A stretch of 64,000 nucleotides of DNA, from contig JALUTQ010000030.1 of NCBI GenBank assembly GCA_032718865.1, positions 1,054,001 through 1,118,000 of the forward strand, given 5' to 3'. The notes under the pieces are model-generated. The model searched no databases. It had not been told where the DNA came from and saw only the letters and a list, made by a program, of their open reading frames with translations. The translations under genes were made by a program, and so were the position numbers. Every line of letters starts with the position of its first letter. Within the stretch, counting starts at the first letter, position 1. The stretch comes from Tilletia caries (Eukaryota > Basidiomycota > Exobasidiomycetes > Tilletiales > Tilletiaceae). Shown here piece by piece: positions 44,139 to 56,361 of this stretch.

Positions 44139-44152
44139 GGTTATGAGCCCAA
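44139..44152 (+). other. Primer-binding site (tRNA-Met anticodon region)
   Basis: GGTTATGAGCCCAA directly follows the 5' LTR and is complementary to the anticodon arm of a Met tRNA (anticodon CAT). This indicates internal, half-tRNA priming as for the truncated copia element at 13.7 kb. Confidence 0.7.
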
Positions 44153-44197
44153 CACTCCACCCCTGAGCGGAAAGACTTCACCAACTCACCCTTCAAG

Positions 44198-47100
44198 ATG
44201 TCTGACAGCAAAATCACCTCCGTCGAGACCATGCGCAAGGCGGTCCCCGAGTTCGACGGGACCAACTGGAAGGACTTCGCCTTCTCCGTCCGGACGACCC
44301 TCAAGGGCAACGGGTGCTGGAAGCCCGTCGAACCCGGCATCCCCCGAAGACGATGCAGACGATGCAGCCAAGGCCGACTGGGAGCTCCGGAACGACCGCG
44401 CCTTTGGCGTTATCGCCCTGTCCTGCACCAAGAGGATCCGGAACGGGCTCCACAAGATCACCACGGCCAAGGCGGTCTTCGAGCACCTGCGGACGGAGTT
44501 CGTCAGCAAGTCTCTCCCTGCGATCCTCGAGGCCGAGCGCCAGTACGAAGACCTCCTCAAGAAGCCGACCTCGCCCATCCGAAACTGGATCGGAGAGGTC
44601 GAGGAGATGCACGACCGACTCGAAGACATGGAGCACGGCCTCAGCGAGCAGAAGCGCTGCGTCCAGCTCCTGCAGCACCTGCCCGTCCAGTTTCGACACT
44701 TCGTCCGGACGCAGCGAACGACGAGCAAGTGGGACGACCTGCGGCTCAGCATCTACGAAGAAGAGCGCGCCCTCATGCGCGAAGAAGAACAAGACGCGAA
44801 GGATCGGCAAGATGCCGCCTTTGCGGTCTTTCAGAGGAGCCCCGCAAGCAGAAGCGGTGGCCAGCAAGCGCCCCGCGGGTCCAAGCCCGGAGGCGCGAAG
44901 TCCTCACCCAACAGTAGCAGTCCCTTTCCGTACAAGTGCTGGGACTGCGAGAAGAAGGGCCACACCAAGGCAGAGTGCCCCTACGCGGAACAGTTCGCCG
45001 CCCTCAGGAAGAAGGCGAACCCGCAACAAACACAAGACACAGCAGCAGCAGCATCGGATACCTTCTCTGGCTCCGCGCCGCCGGTACTCGCTCCCGTCGT
45101 GGTAGACACAGCCGACTTCGACTTCGACTACGCCTTCATCGCAGCCAGCCCAGACTCGGTAGGCAAAAACGACTTCATCCTCGACACAGCAGCTTCCCGG
45201 CACATTGTGTCCGACGCCTCCCACCTCGTCGGCTTCAAGAAGGCACCCAAGGACGCTGGGATCCATTGTGCGGACGGAGGACTGATGCCGGTCACGGGTT
45301 ACGGCGATCTGACCGTGATCAACAGCAACGGCGAGCGCATCAAGCTTCGGGACGTGGCACACTGCCCGTCGGTTGTCGGGAACCTGATCGGTGGAAAGCG
45401 GTTGACGAGCAGTGGCTTCCGTATCACCTTCGAGGATCGAGAAGCGAGCGTCGTTCACACAGTCTCGGGCAAGACGATCCTCAAGGCCAAGAACAACGGA
45501 CAGAACTGGGTCGTCTCGCTGTCGTCAGTCCCTGCCGACAACGCACTCATCGTGGGCACAGTCAAGGTCGACCCCCAAGCAGCATACTTCCACAACTGCA
45601 CCGGTCACTGCGGGCAGAAGCGACTCGAGACCCTGGCCAAGTCGGGAAGGGTCATCGGCATGCCCTCGACGATAGGGAGCATCGGCTTCTGCTCTGCCTG
45701 TGCAGCAGGTAAGCTCGCCCGAACAAGACATCCCCGCTTGGAGATCGGCGAGCGAGCAGACCGGGCTGGGAAGAAGATCCATGCTGACATCTTCGGGCCT
45801 GTCAACCTGCAGGAGTCACTCGACGGGATTAAGTTCGGCTTGGTCATCAACTGCGATTACTCCCACCACGTATGGTTCAAGGGGTTGACCTCAAAGGCCC
45901 AGGCCACGAAGCATCTGATGGCGTTTCATACGTGGTTCACCAAGGAGTTCCCAAGCAAGCCGGTCACATCCATCAGGACGGACGGTGCGTTAGAACTGGG
46001 GGCTCAGGAAGTGCAGGAGTACTGGCGAAAGAATGGGGTCAAGCACGAGACCTCACCTCGATATGCCCCACAGAGCAACGGCGTGGCGGAGCGAGCAGTG
46101 CGTACGGTGACGGAAATGACGAGAACGATGTTGATTGCAGCGGGCCTGCCCATGTTCTTCTGGCCGGCGGCAGCGGCGACGGCAGCACGGATCAAGAATA
46201 TGCTGCCAGCAACGGGCCTGCCCGACGGTCAGACGCCACATGAGGCTCTGTACGGCACGCCACCAAAAAGAACCGAGTTGAAGCCCTTCGGATGTACTGC
46301 ATGGGCCATGATCCCCACCCCCCAACGAAATAGAAAGTTCTCTCCCAAATCACGCCCGTGCATCTACCTCGGTCCCGCATTCAAGGGGGCTTCTCGCCTG
46401 TGGGACCCAATCAAGCGAGTTGAGGTGGTCGAGCATTCAGTGGTATTCGATGTTGACGGCGATGGCCCGGCTCTTCTTCGCGACGCGCGTGCCGAGCGTG
46501 CAGCCGAGCGCGAGCGAGAACTCTCCGCGTTTGATGAGGGGACTGCGCCGCCGATTGTGCCTGGCGGCTCAGCAGCGACAACGGTGACGACGCCCGTAGC
46601 AACCACCACCACAATCCGAGCAGAACCTCCCCTCCGCAGCCGCATTCAGGCCGCTCTGGACCGTGGGACAGTCCCAGAGCCGGCGCGGGCGACGATGGAG
46701 TCTCTGGCCCAAGGCCGAACCTTGTCCCAAGCCGTGCTCGGCCAGGCAATCACGCTCCTGCGAGCTTCGGCGGCGACGAGCGCAACAAGGGCGACCACCA
46801 CACAAGCAGACGGGTCAGCAGAAGGAAGCGGAGGTACGCAGGGGGGCGAAGCGGGAAGCGCTGTCGGCCCAGCCCACAATGGCACGGACGGAAGGCAGAG
46901 GGTCGAGGCGATAGGCGCCGTCGCTCAGACTGGTGCTGGGATTCAGGGTGGGCAGGAGAGGAGGAGTGCGAGGCTAGCGGGACTAGACGCGGAGCTGATG
47001 GAGCTGCCGCCGGGAAGGAAGCGAAAGGAGCCAGGCGACATCTGCTATGCGGTATTGGACCCAAGCGATGTGCCGTACGGCGACCCGCGCACGGTAGGCG

Positions 47101-48629
47101 AGGCAATGGCGAGGCCAGATTGGCCGGAATGGGACGCGGCGATGCGGAAAGAACTTCAGTCGCATGCGGAACGAGGGACGTGGGAGATGGTTAAGGTGCC
47201 AGAGGGAGTCAATCTGGTGACATCAAAGTGGGTACTCCGCATCAAGCGAAACGCTGACGCCACCATCCAAAAGTACAAAGGCAGGTTGGTCGCTCGCGGC
47301 TTCACACAGATCCACGGAGTCGACTACGACGAAACCTTCGCCCCCACCTCCCGCCTTCGGATCCTCAGGCTGTTCTGTTCCCTCTCCGCCGCGCTCGACC
47401 TCGAACTCCACCAAATCGACTTCGAGACCGCGTACCTCGACGCCAAACTCAAGCACGACATTTATATGGAGGTCCCGGAGGGGGTCAAGGCCCTGCCCGA
47501 CGAGGTCCTAAAGCTGCGACTCGCGCTATACGGCCTCAAGCAGTCCGGGCACGACTGGCACGCCGCGCTCCGAGACGCGCTCGACTCGATTGGTTTCCTG
47601 CAATGCGAGTTCGACCCGACGATCTTCGTCCGTGACGGGGAGCGCACAGCAATGCTCCTCGTCTACGTGGACGACATAATCGTAGCGACACCTCAGGGCG
47701 CAGACATCGAGGGAGTCAAGAAGGAACTGCTGGGCCTTTTCAAGGGCACGGACCTCGGCCCTGTTCACCACGTTCTCGGCATCCGAGTCACCAGGGACCG
47801 CAAGGCAGGCACGATCCACCTCGATCAGGAGCGATACGCGGACGAGGTCCTTGAGCGCTTCGGAATGGACAAGTGCAAGCACGCGAAGACGCCCATGGAG
47901 GCCAAGAACCAGCTCCGGCAGGCGAAGGAGGGAGACACTCGGTGCGACCGAGCCCTGTACCTGGCGATCGTTGGATGCCTAGCGTACCTGGCGCAGGGAA
48001 CGCGTCCCGATCTCGCCTTCCTGGTCTCCGCCCTCGGCAAGTTCAATGCCGAACCGACCGAGGAACACTTGTCTGCCGCATGGCGAGGCCTCCGGTACCT
48101 GCGAGGCTCGTCAGCAACGCGACTTACCTTCGGAGGGAGCACCGCGACCGAGATTGTCGGGTTCGTGGATTCCGACTGGGCGGCGGACAAGGATGACCGA
48201 CGGTCAACATCTGGGTTCGTGTTCACGATGAACGGCGGTGCTGTGTCGTGGGGCGCACGCAAGCAGGGAGCGGTTGCCCTATCGACGGCTGAGGCAGAGT
48301 ACATTGCGGCAGGAGTTGCAGGACGGGAAGCAACGCTGCTCAAGGGAGCGCTCACGGCAGCCGGTCAGCACTGCGGGACGATCAAGATCCATTGTGACAA
48401 CCAGGCCGCGATCAAGCTGGTGAAGAGCCCCGGCTCCCACCACAACCGGAGCAAGCACATCGACATAGTGCACCACTGGGTCCGGGAGCAGAGTGGGAAA
48501 GGAGCATTCGCTTTCGACTACGTCGCAACGGACCTGAACCCTGCGGACGCTTTCACCAAGGCGCTCGGCCAGGTCAAGAATACGGAGCACGGAAGACGGA
48601 TTGGGTTGGATCTCAGGGGAAGCGGCTAG
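44198..48629 (+). CDS. copia Gag-Pol polyprotein (one frameshift in gag)
   Basis: The start is the ATG at 44198 (MSDSKITSVETMRKAVPEFD). After about 48 codons a run of five C (44341-44345) shifts the frame by one base; the rest reads in one uninterrupted frame to 48629. Domains: UBN2-type gag; zinc knuckle CWDCEKKGHTKAEC (about 44938); protease FILDTAASRHIV (about 45175); pre-integrase HHCC-type region (HNCTGHCGQKRLETL..CSACAAGK); integrase DDE with Asp in HADIFGP, Asp in IRTDGALEL and Glu in VAERAVR; RT with WVLRIKRNADATIQKYKGRL and the YVDD core (about 47665); RNase H with VDSDWAADKDDRRSTSG, CDNQAA and HIDIVHHWVRE. All catalytic residues are present. The extra C could be a true mutation, a programmed +1 site or a base error. 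Confidence 0.88.
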
Positions 48630-48686
48630 GAAGCAGAGGGAGTGAGAACAGGCAGGCATGCGATGGCGGACTACGCTGAGAGGGAG

Positions 48687-48786
48687 TGTGGAGAACCGGT
48701 CCGTGGGACCGACGGTGCAGCGTGTCCTTATCGTCGTAGAACCTTCTCCTTCTTCCTAGCAATGAACTACCAAGTCAGATTCCACA
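48687..48786 (+). repeat. 3' LTR, 100 bp
   Basis: Pairs with the 5' LTR with three substitutions; followed by the target duplication GATTC. Confidence 0.92.
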
Positions 48787-48791
48787 GATTC

Positions 48792-49517
48792 TTCTCATCT
48801 TCACCGCTTCACCTCGACACTCAGCAAAGCCAGCCTTACTTGCCATGCTATGTACTGCCCCCATTGTCCATACCCGACTTCCACTTCGTCTTCACTCTTC
48901 GCACGAGTTTTCCTTACCCTCCCGCCCTCTCTGATCTGCGACAGGTCAAACCAACAGAGGCGGAAGGAAGCAGCGACCCGGGAAGCGATCTGCACAACAA
49001 ATAACAATATGCAACCCGGGCGAGCGGATCGAAGTGGATCTTCTGCCCCTCGCAAAGGCTACATACTTCGGACGGATCGCGGATCCCGTGTCCCCGCCGT
49101 GACACCCTCACGAATCACGAATCACGATTGACTACTATTGACCACTCACGCGCCACGGCGAGGCAACTCACCGGGAGATCATCCAGTATGTAGCCACGCC
49201 GAGGTCGGAACTGCGTACATAATCGCAACACTTTAGCGCTCCCACATGCAGCCTTAGCTTGCCCTTGTGCCCCGTATGCACATTTACGTCTCCGATTTCA
49301 ATTTCAGGTTTCAGGAAGATTGAGGCATGGGACTCCCGTCCTTCCTCCTTCCCGCACGTTTAAGAAGCACGAACATTCATTTAATCATCCAGCGTTCGTC
49401 GCTTTCCTTCTCCTCGTACAAACCTGCCTGACATATCCTCGCCTTCTTTGTGCTTTGATCCAGCTGATCTATTCGAACACCTCTCCGCTTTTCATCGCAT
49501 CCAGAGCGTTCTCCAAC
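48792..49517. other. Intergenic / lipase promoter region
   Basis: No supported gene. It contains the upstream region of the lipase gene, with pyrimidine-rich stretches from 49340 onward. Confidence 0.35.
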
Positions 49518-51268
49518 ATGGTCACACTGCATCCGTCTTTCGCTACGATCTCTCTCCTACTCCTAGCAACACTCGCAACCTCGGTCTGCCCCTCGCCGGT
49601 ATCCGCCGATGCAAGATCCAACCTTCGTCGCGGTCCAAGCACACCTTTTAACTCCGCCGTGTCCCCTGAATCACATCTCCTCAAATCACGAGGAACCTTG
49701 GTCAACCTGAACCTGACAAACATCCTCTCCGCACCCGATCCGGGCCTCGCTCTCGGACAAAGTCTCTCCGGCTCTTCCAAAACAGTAGATCCGCTGCCAT
49801 CGAGCTCTGTTTCCTTGTTTCCCAAACCCAACAATGACGCGCCCGTCCCACTTCCAGCCGAGCTCAAGGAGACCATCGTCAGGAAGACCCTCATGTACGC
49901 TGGCGCGGCGTACTGTCCTTCGGTCAGCGCTGGCAACTGGACCTGCGGAAGGTACTGTGATGCCAATCCAGACTTTGTCATCGGCTACAGTGGCGGTGAT
50001 GGGTCCGTCAAGCAACGCTTCTTCATCGGGTGGAACCCGCCTACCAGGGAGATTGTCGTTGGTCGCCAGGGTAGCGAGTGAGTCATATTTACCTCCCTCT
50101 CATTCGAAAGATGACTTTCGAGCTCTCACACCCCCCGAACCCCACTTCCTCCCCTCGATGACGTCCATAGCCTCACCCAACTCGTGAGCTACCTCTACCT
50201 GGTCGGCTTCCTGCCAGTAAAGCTCAACAAAGAAGCAGCCCAGACCTTCTCGCGTCTCCCAAACTCTTCTCGAGCCGCCTCGCCGCAAATCCCCGTTGGA
50301 ACACTCGCAGACAGCTTAAAAGCGCCGCTGACAGGACCCCTCCTCAGCGACTTCGCACTCGTCAATCTGGGGTTTCAGACCGCGTGGGCACAGACGTACG
50401 CGGAGGTCAAGCAGCAAGTCCAACTTCAACTAGCCGCCCACCCGGACGCCGTTCGGGTTTTTGTGACAGGCCATTCGTTAGGAGCTACGATTGCTGTGCT
50501 GGACGCGATCGCCCTCCGCGACGTCGTACCAACCGAGATCCAGGTCGAGGTCAGCGTAACGGGCCAGCCAAGACTGGGGAATCCGGTCTTTGCGGCCCTG
50601 CTCGATCAACTGGTCGACAACCCCTCGCAGAACTTTGTGTATAATGTGCGAAACTGCCCGAGTCTCGCCTTCGTCACCCGCGTATGAGGCCTTGCCGCTG
50701 ACTTAACCTTTCACCACCTCTTCTCATCCTACTTGGCCCGCAGCGGATCACAAATCACGCAGACATCTTCCCACATCTCTTTCCGATGGTAAGTCCCCAT
50801 CCCTGCCTAGGTCCTCATTCATGATTGAGCTCACCAAACTCCTCGTATCCGAACCTCCCCTGCACCGCGTAGATCACCGGCTATCAGCACTCGTACGTTC
50901 TTTCACCTGACCCTCTCTCCCACGCTCCGGCTGCTACATATCACGCAAGCCCTTAGATCTGCACAGCCATACTCATTCTCGTCGGTCATGAATGTCTCCC
51001 TCCCGCAGATCGAACGAAATCTGGATTCCCACAGCCAACTCAACCTCGTCAACACCTGCCGTGCTGTGTCCAGGGAGGGAGAACACGAACTGCGCTGATA
51101 GCCAGACACAGCTCGACATTAAGGAGCATCCCGGTACGTTCTTTCTCAGCTTAGAAACGACGACAGGATAAATCGTCGATCCATGAACTAAGCTGACGGA
51201 CCTTGCTATTTGATGTAGGGCCTTACTTCGGAGTGAAGGTGGAATACCCTGGTTGTGCGGATGCTTGA
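49518..51268 (+). CDS. Secreted class-3 lipase, 424 aa, six exons
   Basis: Exons 49518-50077, 50171-50645, 50744-50788, 50873-50892, 51009-51133 and 51219-51268; total 425 codons with stop. The ATG at 49518 gives a signal peptide (MVTLHPSFATISLLLLATLA); an Arg-Arg site near residue 39 (SNLRRGPST) may be a propeptide cleavage site. The alpha/beta-hydrolase core carries the nucleophile elbow VTGHSLGATIAV (Ser), the Asp in ITNHADIFPHLFP and the His in TGYQHSSNEIW, the usual Ser-Asp-His order of Rhizomucor-type lipases. Six Cys in the mature part could form disulfides. It should hydrolyse triacylglycerols or related esters outside the cell. A 20-nt exon 4 carries the catalytic His. Confidence 0.87.
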
Positions 51269-51830
51269 GGTTCGATCGCGTTGTTGTCGAGAAGAAGAGC
51301 TCTGGCTCTTTCTCTCTTCCCAACTGTCCGCGTTCACCGCTACTTTTACTTACCAAAACGTAGGACGTCCTCAGAGACCCTACCTAAGAGCCTGATCCAC
51401 TCACGAATAGACACATTCTCAAAGACAAAGCCGATGCGAGAATTTCTGCGCTTCTGCAACCGGTTGGTTTGAAACGTTTACAATTGGAGGCTTGTTTGAC
51501 ATGGTTCCGCTCATGGTGCCGTGTGGCACAGAGATGCGTTCACCTCCACTGCTCATAATAAGCGATGACACTCAGCGCTCAGCCAGAGCTGACGCGCTCG
51601 ATAGCAGGGGTCATGAAAGCAAAAGAGTGGATTGGACAACTGTATGGATGAGGAACGTGCAGATACACAGCTTCGTCGTTATTGAAGCGTTAGAGAATGG
51701 TAAAGGCCGAGAAAAGGAGGGATGGGAGGACATAAGTATGTAAGGGGAGTAGATTGGCCCAACACGTTAGAACCGGAGAATGAGGATCCCAGCCGCCAGC
51801 GGTAGGATTTCCAAGGTCGCCATTGGACGA
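51269..51830. other. Convergent intergenic region between lipase and GH45-1
   Basis: The 3' flanks of two convergent genes. Nothing further supported. Confidence 0.4.
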
Positions 51831-53407
51831 TCACTGAGGTGCGGCGGGCCAGTCGTTGTCGTCATTGCGAATCATGCCAGTGTTGTCGGTAAGGACCTTG
51901 GGGCACTTGACGCGGCACATGGACTGAATCGTCGGGTTCAGACCGTACGGGTGGCCCGCAGGGACGAGCCAGTCGAAGCGCTGTTACAAAAACAGAGGAA
52001 GTATCAAAAAGCGTTCAGCAGTGTATAAGCAGGCTGGATGACGGAGCTGGGGGGATTGAGGGCCCCCCGGGTCTTGGACGTACCCAGTGGCAACCAGGCT
52101 GAAGCGCAGCTGGAAGCTGGCTGCATTGGGCTTTGTTCATGATACCGCCCCATCGGCGTCCCCATCCGTCGGGAGGGCTGCCCCACTGCGCAGGGCAAGT
52201 ATTGAGCTCGCCCACTCCACCTGTGTCAAAGATGGTACCACAAGGACCAAAACGTCGTCAGTGTCAGAACATCGAGCGGTCGAGCAGCCCGAACTCACCG
52301 CCTGGAGTCTGGATATCGATCTGCCACGGGGTCTGTGTCGAAGAGATATAATAGAAGCTCAAAACGTCGTCAGTATCAGAATGTCGAGTTACCGGAGAGC
52401 CTGAACTCACGGGATAGTTGCCGGTGTTGATAGCCTGGAAGACCAACGTCTTGCCGGGGAGCTCCTTGAACTGGATCGAGTAGCAGGCGCCGTAGAAACT
52501 GTCCACACCTTTTGTAACGGGGCGCGCACCGACAGCGTAAGACAGCATCGGGTTCGTAGGCGAAACAAACGGCTGCTGGTTGTTGCACTGTGGAGTTCAT
52601 AGAAGCTTACTCAGCAATCTGATTTGGGGAACGAAACGTTGGCGAGCGGCTGCACTCACAGCAAATGCGGTACCACCCTGGCATCCGCTCGTGACTTGCG
52701 GGTTGTCAATTCGAGTCACGCCGTCCTTGGCACATGAGTACGCCGGGCGATTGACAGCTGGGTGACCAGGCCATGCTGCGCCAACTTTGCAGCAGTCCCC
52801 TGTAAATGAAGCGATAAATCGACATCGCAATGAGTACGGGAAAGCAAGTTCGTCAGCTGGACTTTGATATGCTACTCACAGTACTGTGTGGCGATCTGAC
52901 CAGCCTGTAAGGTTTGTACCGTTAGACAGAGACTGCAGTGAGTATAGGAGATCAACGTCATCAGTCGGACAGGGAAACAATGCTTACAACTTCACATTTC
53001 TGACCTTGGCCGCCCTGGCCGCCTTGGCCTCCCTGGCCGCCTTGGCCTCCCTGACCACCTTGACCTCCTTGGCCACCTTGGGCCCATGGAGGGGGTCCGG
53101 AGGGCCAGTGCTGGCCACCTTGGCCGCCCTGGGCCGATGGAGGAGGTCCGGAGGGGTAGTGCTGGCCGCCTTGGCCGCCCTGGGCCCATGGAGGGGGGCC
53201 AGAGGGGTAGTGCTGGCCACCTTGGCCACCTTGGCCACCTTGGGCCCATGGAGGAGGCTGACCCCAAGGGCGGCCCCCCCACTGACGGCGTGTGCGTTGA
53301 ACACCATGGTGTTTTTCGCCGGGCAACGCAGGAGCGTGCTCAGCATCAGCGCCGAGGAGGAGGACGCTTGTGAAGAGCACGAAAAAGCTCTGACCGATAA
53401 GTCGCAT
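51831..53407 (-). CDS. Secreted GH45 endoglucanase with QGG-repeat N-terminal region, 360 aa
   Basis: Exons (minus): 53407-52988, 52904-52880, 52799-52660, 52587-52411, 52332-52299, 52220-52084 and 51980-51831 (361 codons with stop). Signal peptide MRLIGQSFFVLFTSVLLLGA. Residues about 40-135 are repeats of GGQGGQHYPSGPPPWAQ and GGQ, replacing the usual cellulose-binding module and linker. The catalytic domain has YWDCCKVGAAWPG (nucleophile-region Asp), GCQGGTAFACNNQQP, GACYSIQF, IDIQTPGGEFG-type sequence at the acid Asp (WQIDIQTPGG|GVGELNTC), GGIMNKAQCSQLP, PGCHW|RFDWL and RVKCPKVLTDNTG. These follow the order of Humicola-type endoglucanase V. It cleaves internal beta-1,4-glucan bonds. A TATA box (TATAAAT, 53561-53567) lies about 155 bp upstream of the ATG. 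Confidence 0.88.
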
Positions 53408-53560
53408 GGTGAGTTTCTTGAACGGTTTGGAGGAGAAGTGGGGGAAGATCAGAAAAAGGATGGAAGGGAAGTGTGTGTGATAGGAGGGAGAGAGGGGGTT
53501 GAGTGGTAAAGAGGGAAGGTAGGGATGCAGAACATCATCAACCTCTCTGAACTGCTCTGT

Positions 53561-53567
53561 ATTTATA
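53561..53567 (-). promoter_or_regulatory. TATA box of GH45 gene 1
   Basis: TATAAAT on the minus strand. The 5' leader downstream shares GTTCTGCATCC and ACCTTCC words with the leader of GH45 gene 2, so the promoters derive from one ancestor. Confidence 0.55.
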
Positions 53568-53650
53568 CGCTTTTGCAATCCTTGCAACAACTCGACTGGC
53601 GACAGCATCTCGGGAGATCTTCGCACATCGCTACAAGTGTGGAGCGACTA

Positions 53651-53691
53651 GTGACTTGTGACTTGTGACTTGTGACTTGTGACTTGTGACT
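53651..53691. repeat. (GACTTGT)n microsatellite
   Basis: Five perfect copies of GACTTGT upstream of GH45 gene 1. Confidence 0.85.
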
Positions 53692-53699
53692 GCGTGAGA

Positions 53700-54762
53700 T
53701 CTGGAGATCGCACCGGACATTCACATGAGAGGAATTGTTCCTTTTTCTGTCGAGTACATACAGCAACGGAATAAGGCGTAAAAAGGTTGGCGTGGCGACA
53801 GCCATGTTGAGAACCATTCCCCGATCGTCGAAAGTAGGGACGCGTGACTCTGAGTTCTGACTATCTGACTGACCGTGCATGTACCGGTTACGGAAGAATG
53901 GAGTTCCGTCGGCTGCGCCCAAGTCGGACGTCAGTCGGGCGAAGGCAGTGCGATCACGGAGGTAGCTCGAGGCGACACCCGCCTCAGCTACGCTCCGTTT
54001 CATCTCATTGAAAAATTCTCTGCACTTCCCTCTCTTCTCCCAGCAGACAGGGACATGCAGAAACATCACCTCCTTCCTCTCCTCCCGCTCTCGCACTGCC
54101 TCTCGGCTCCCTGATCCTTCGTGAGCGTGCGCGAACGTTCTTCGTTGCGTTGTCTCTGTCTCGTTTCATCTCTTTTCTCCCACCCTCCACACCCTCTTCA
54201 CGCATCGACACGTCTCGCGCCCAACGTTTTCTTTCACGTTCCGCAGTCGCTCGACTTGCATTCTCGACGCATTCACGTTTCTTTTCTCTTGGCGCCGGCC
54301 TATTGTCCCGTGTACATACATGCTTTCATATACCTTGCCTCGTGTAGTGGCCCACCCACCCAGGGCGGCCCACTCTCGAGCTCGGCCCAAAATCATAGGC
54401 CCGCGCCCACCCACCTGCGGTGGGTCGCTCCCAACAATCACTTGTTCGCGACAACCGACGGAGGCGACGAGGAAGACTGCGAATGCGCAGCCGGAGAAAG
54501 TGCGTTGAGCCGCTGGTTTGGGCCCTGTTGTTTAATGAGGCGTGGCACGTTGAAAAGAAAATCACCCTCATCTGCGTGTTACCTTCATAACCTTGCGCCG
54601 TCGCAGCCCTCCACTTGCAGATCGTCGAAACGGGGGTCTTCGGTCCTCGCTTCTTCACTGAAGAAGATTCGTTCTCTTTCCTCCGAGTGACAACCTCCGT
54701 CTTGACTAAATCCTTTAGCTTGAGTCGGTTGTTGTCTCCCTCTTCTCTTACATACTATGCGG
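53700..54762. other. Intergenic, no supported gene
   Basis: Several overlapping short frames on both strands, none with recognisable motifs. Confidence 0.35.
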
Positions 54763-56146
54763 CTTCCCACAACTTACCACCCTAACCTCGGGTGCTGCTG
54801 TGTTCTTTCGAGCCTATGGTCCAACAAAAGCATCAGGTTGCCAAGCGCCAAGTCATTAGAGTGCCCCATAAGTTGGACGTCGAACTTGGTAAGGAAGATT
54901 GACCGAGTAATGAGTATGCGTAGACGATGAAATAACCTTGCGGACCGACAATGCTGATTCACATCGGCCTTTGCTTGCTCATCAATTGGGCTTTATGGCG
55001 CCAGTGGAAGCATCTCAGGCTCTCAGGCCTCAGGTCCATTTAAGATACCTCGGTATGTATCAGGTGAGCACACTGAACACGCGAGGTACGACGACCGAGG
55101 AGTAACCGCAGGATGCGTCGCAACGCTGCGTACGTGCGTTTCAGCATACTACACTCGCTTGGCATACCTTCGATTCTGACCTTCGTACTCTCGCTCTCAG
55201 CTCCCAGCTGCGTCTCTCCGAATACAGTAAAGCATGTGTTCATTCACAATGATGCACTGGTATTGGGTTATACTCCCTCCTTTCAGCTCAACTCGGCGTG
55301 TGGCGAATTCCTTCCACAATGTGCGTCCGTGCGATTACAAACAAATTTCATCCGCAGAGAGCTGGGCCACCTCACACCCTTTTTGAAGGTGTCTGAGAAC
55401 GCTGAGAACGTTCTTCCCACACCTTGGATTCTTCTCACTAAAATGGTTTGGGGTCGTCAAAGCTAGAAGATGGTGAGTATAAGCTCGACAAGCTAAATTT
55501 AGACATGCAGTGTAGGCGTTCTTTCGTTAATGTCCGGATTCCTGTCCGTCTTTCATCGCACGATGGTGCCAGCAATGGGTAGCTGCAATGTGATCGTACT
55601 TAAAGTTCTGATCTCTCGTTCAAAAGAGCACAGCGTTGCGTATCTGCGTGCGATGAGAGAAAGTTGCAGCATGCAGCATCTTGGTCTGTTTGTTTGCTCT
55701 CTATCATCTATGTACAATTTTCCTTTGTTTGTTGCGTTAAATATCGCGCATTTTATCAAATCATGCCTTTCTCTGGTTAGTGCACTGGTGTCTGATGATC
55801 TGATGCAGCTCGCAGATCACGTTCTGTTTGCCTCCCCTCTCCGTCGTATTTTCCCTAGGCTCGTCTTTGTTTGTTACCATTCCGCGCCTCTGCATCTTTC
55901 CTCAGGCAAACGTTCTGAACCTTGACCGGCAACATATTCAACCTTGGCCGGCAACGTATCTACTACGTCCATCTCACACAAGCATGCACACCGCCGTTCG
56001 GTGATCACACGCCCTTGCTCTGATCTTACATATGCCTCATGCTGCCCGCCGCAACAATGTGTTCGTTCTTTTTCGTTCTTTTCTCTTGCAGGCAATTAGT
56101 CCAACACTGGATGCCTGCAAAACTAGGCGCGTGGACGCATTCAATA
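54763..56146. repeat. Dispersed 1.37-kb repeat, copy 2
   Basis: Collinear with 13916-15279 in the same orientation. It lies between the two tandem GH45 genes and ends about 215 bp from the stop codon of GH45 gene 2. Differences from copy 1 are mostly transitions plus small indels (for example copy 1 has an extra AAGT in GGCAACATAAGTATTC). Confidence 0.75.
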
Positions 56147-56361
56147 GCGGGCCATGGGGTTGACATTTGCTGAGAGACGAAAGACGAGAGAATAAAGAGG
56201 GGCTAAATTAAAAGAATGGACTCTGGAGCAGTACAATATGGAGAAAAATGGAGATGAGGCATGAGCGCATGAGCAGTCGAAAGTGCACGACCGAATCAGA
56301 CATAAAGGCGTGGGTGCTCCGATGAGATGACTGGTGGTAGGGCTTTCTGTCGCATTGCCAA

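Larger units (their letters stand above)
44039..48786 (+). mobile_element. Nearly intact Ty1/copia retrotransposon, 4.75 kb
   Basis: LTRs of exactly 100 bp (44039-44138 and 48687-48786) start TGTGGAGAACC and end GATTCCACA. They differ at three positions. GATTC flanks both ends (44034-44038, 48787-48791), a perfect 5-bp target duplication. The PBS abuts the 5' LTR, and GAGAGGGAG just before the 3' LTR is the polypurine tract. The internal region encodes gag, protease, integrase, RT and RNase H in copia order. One extra C in gag (44341-44345) is the only coding lesion seen. The insertion is recent. Confidence 0.93.

Noticed and set aside
44198..44917. A separate 239-aa ORF overlapping copia gag
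   Set aside because: After codon 48 it reads out of frame through gag; the homologous gag sequence continues in the neighbouring frame.
54121..54690. A 189-aa plus-strand ORF
   Set aside because: Ser/Arg-rich composition without a domain, in a stretch where all frames are open by base composition.
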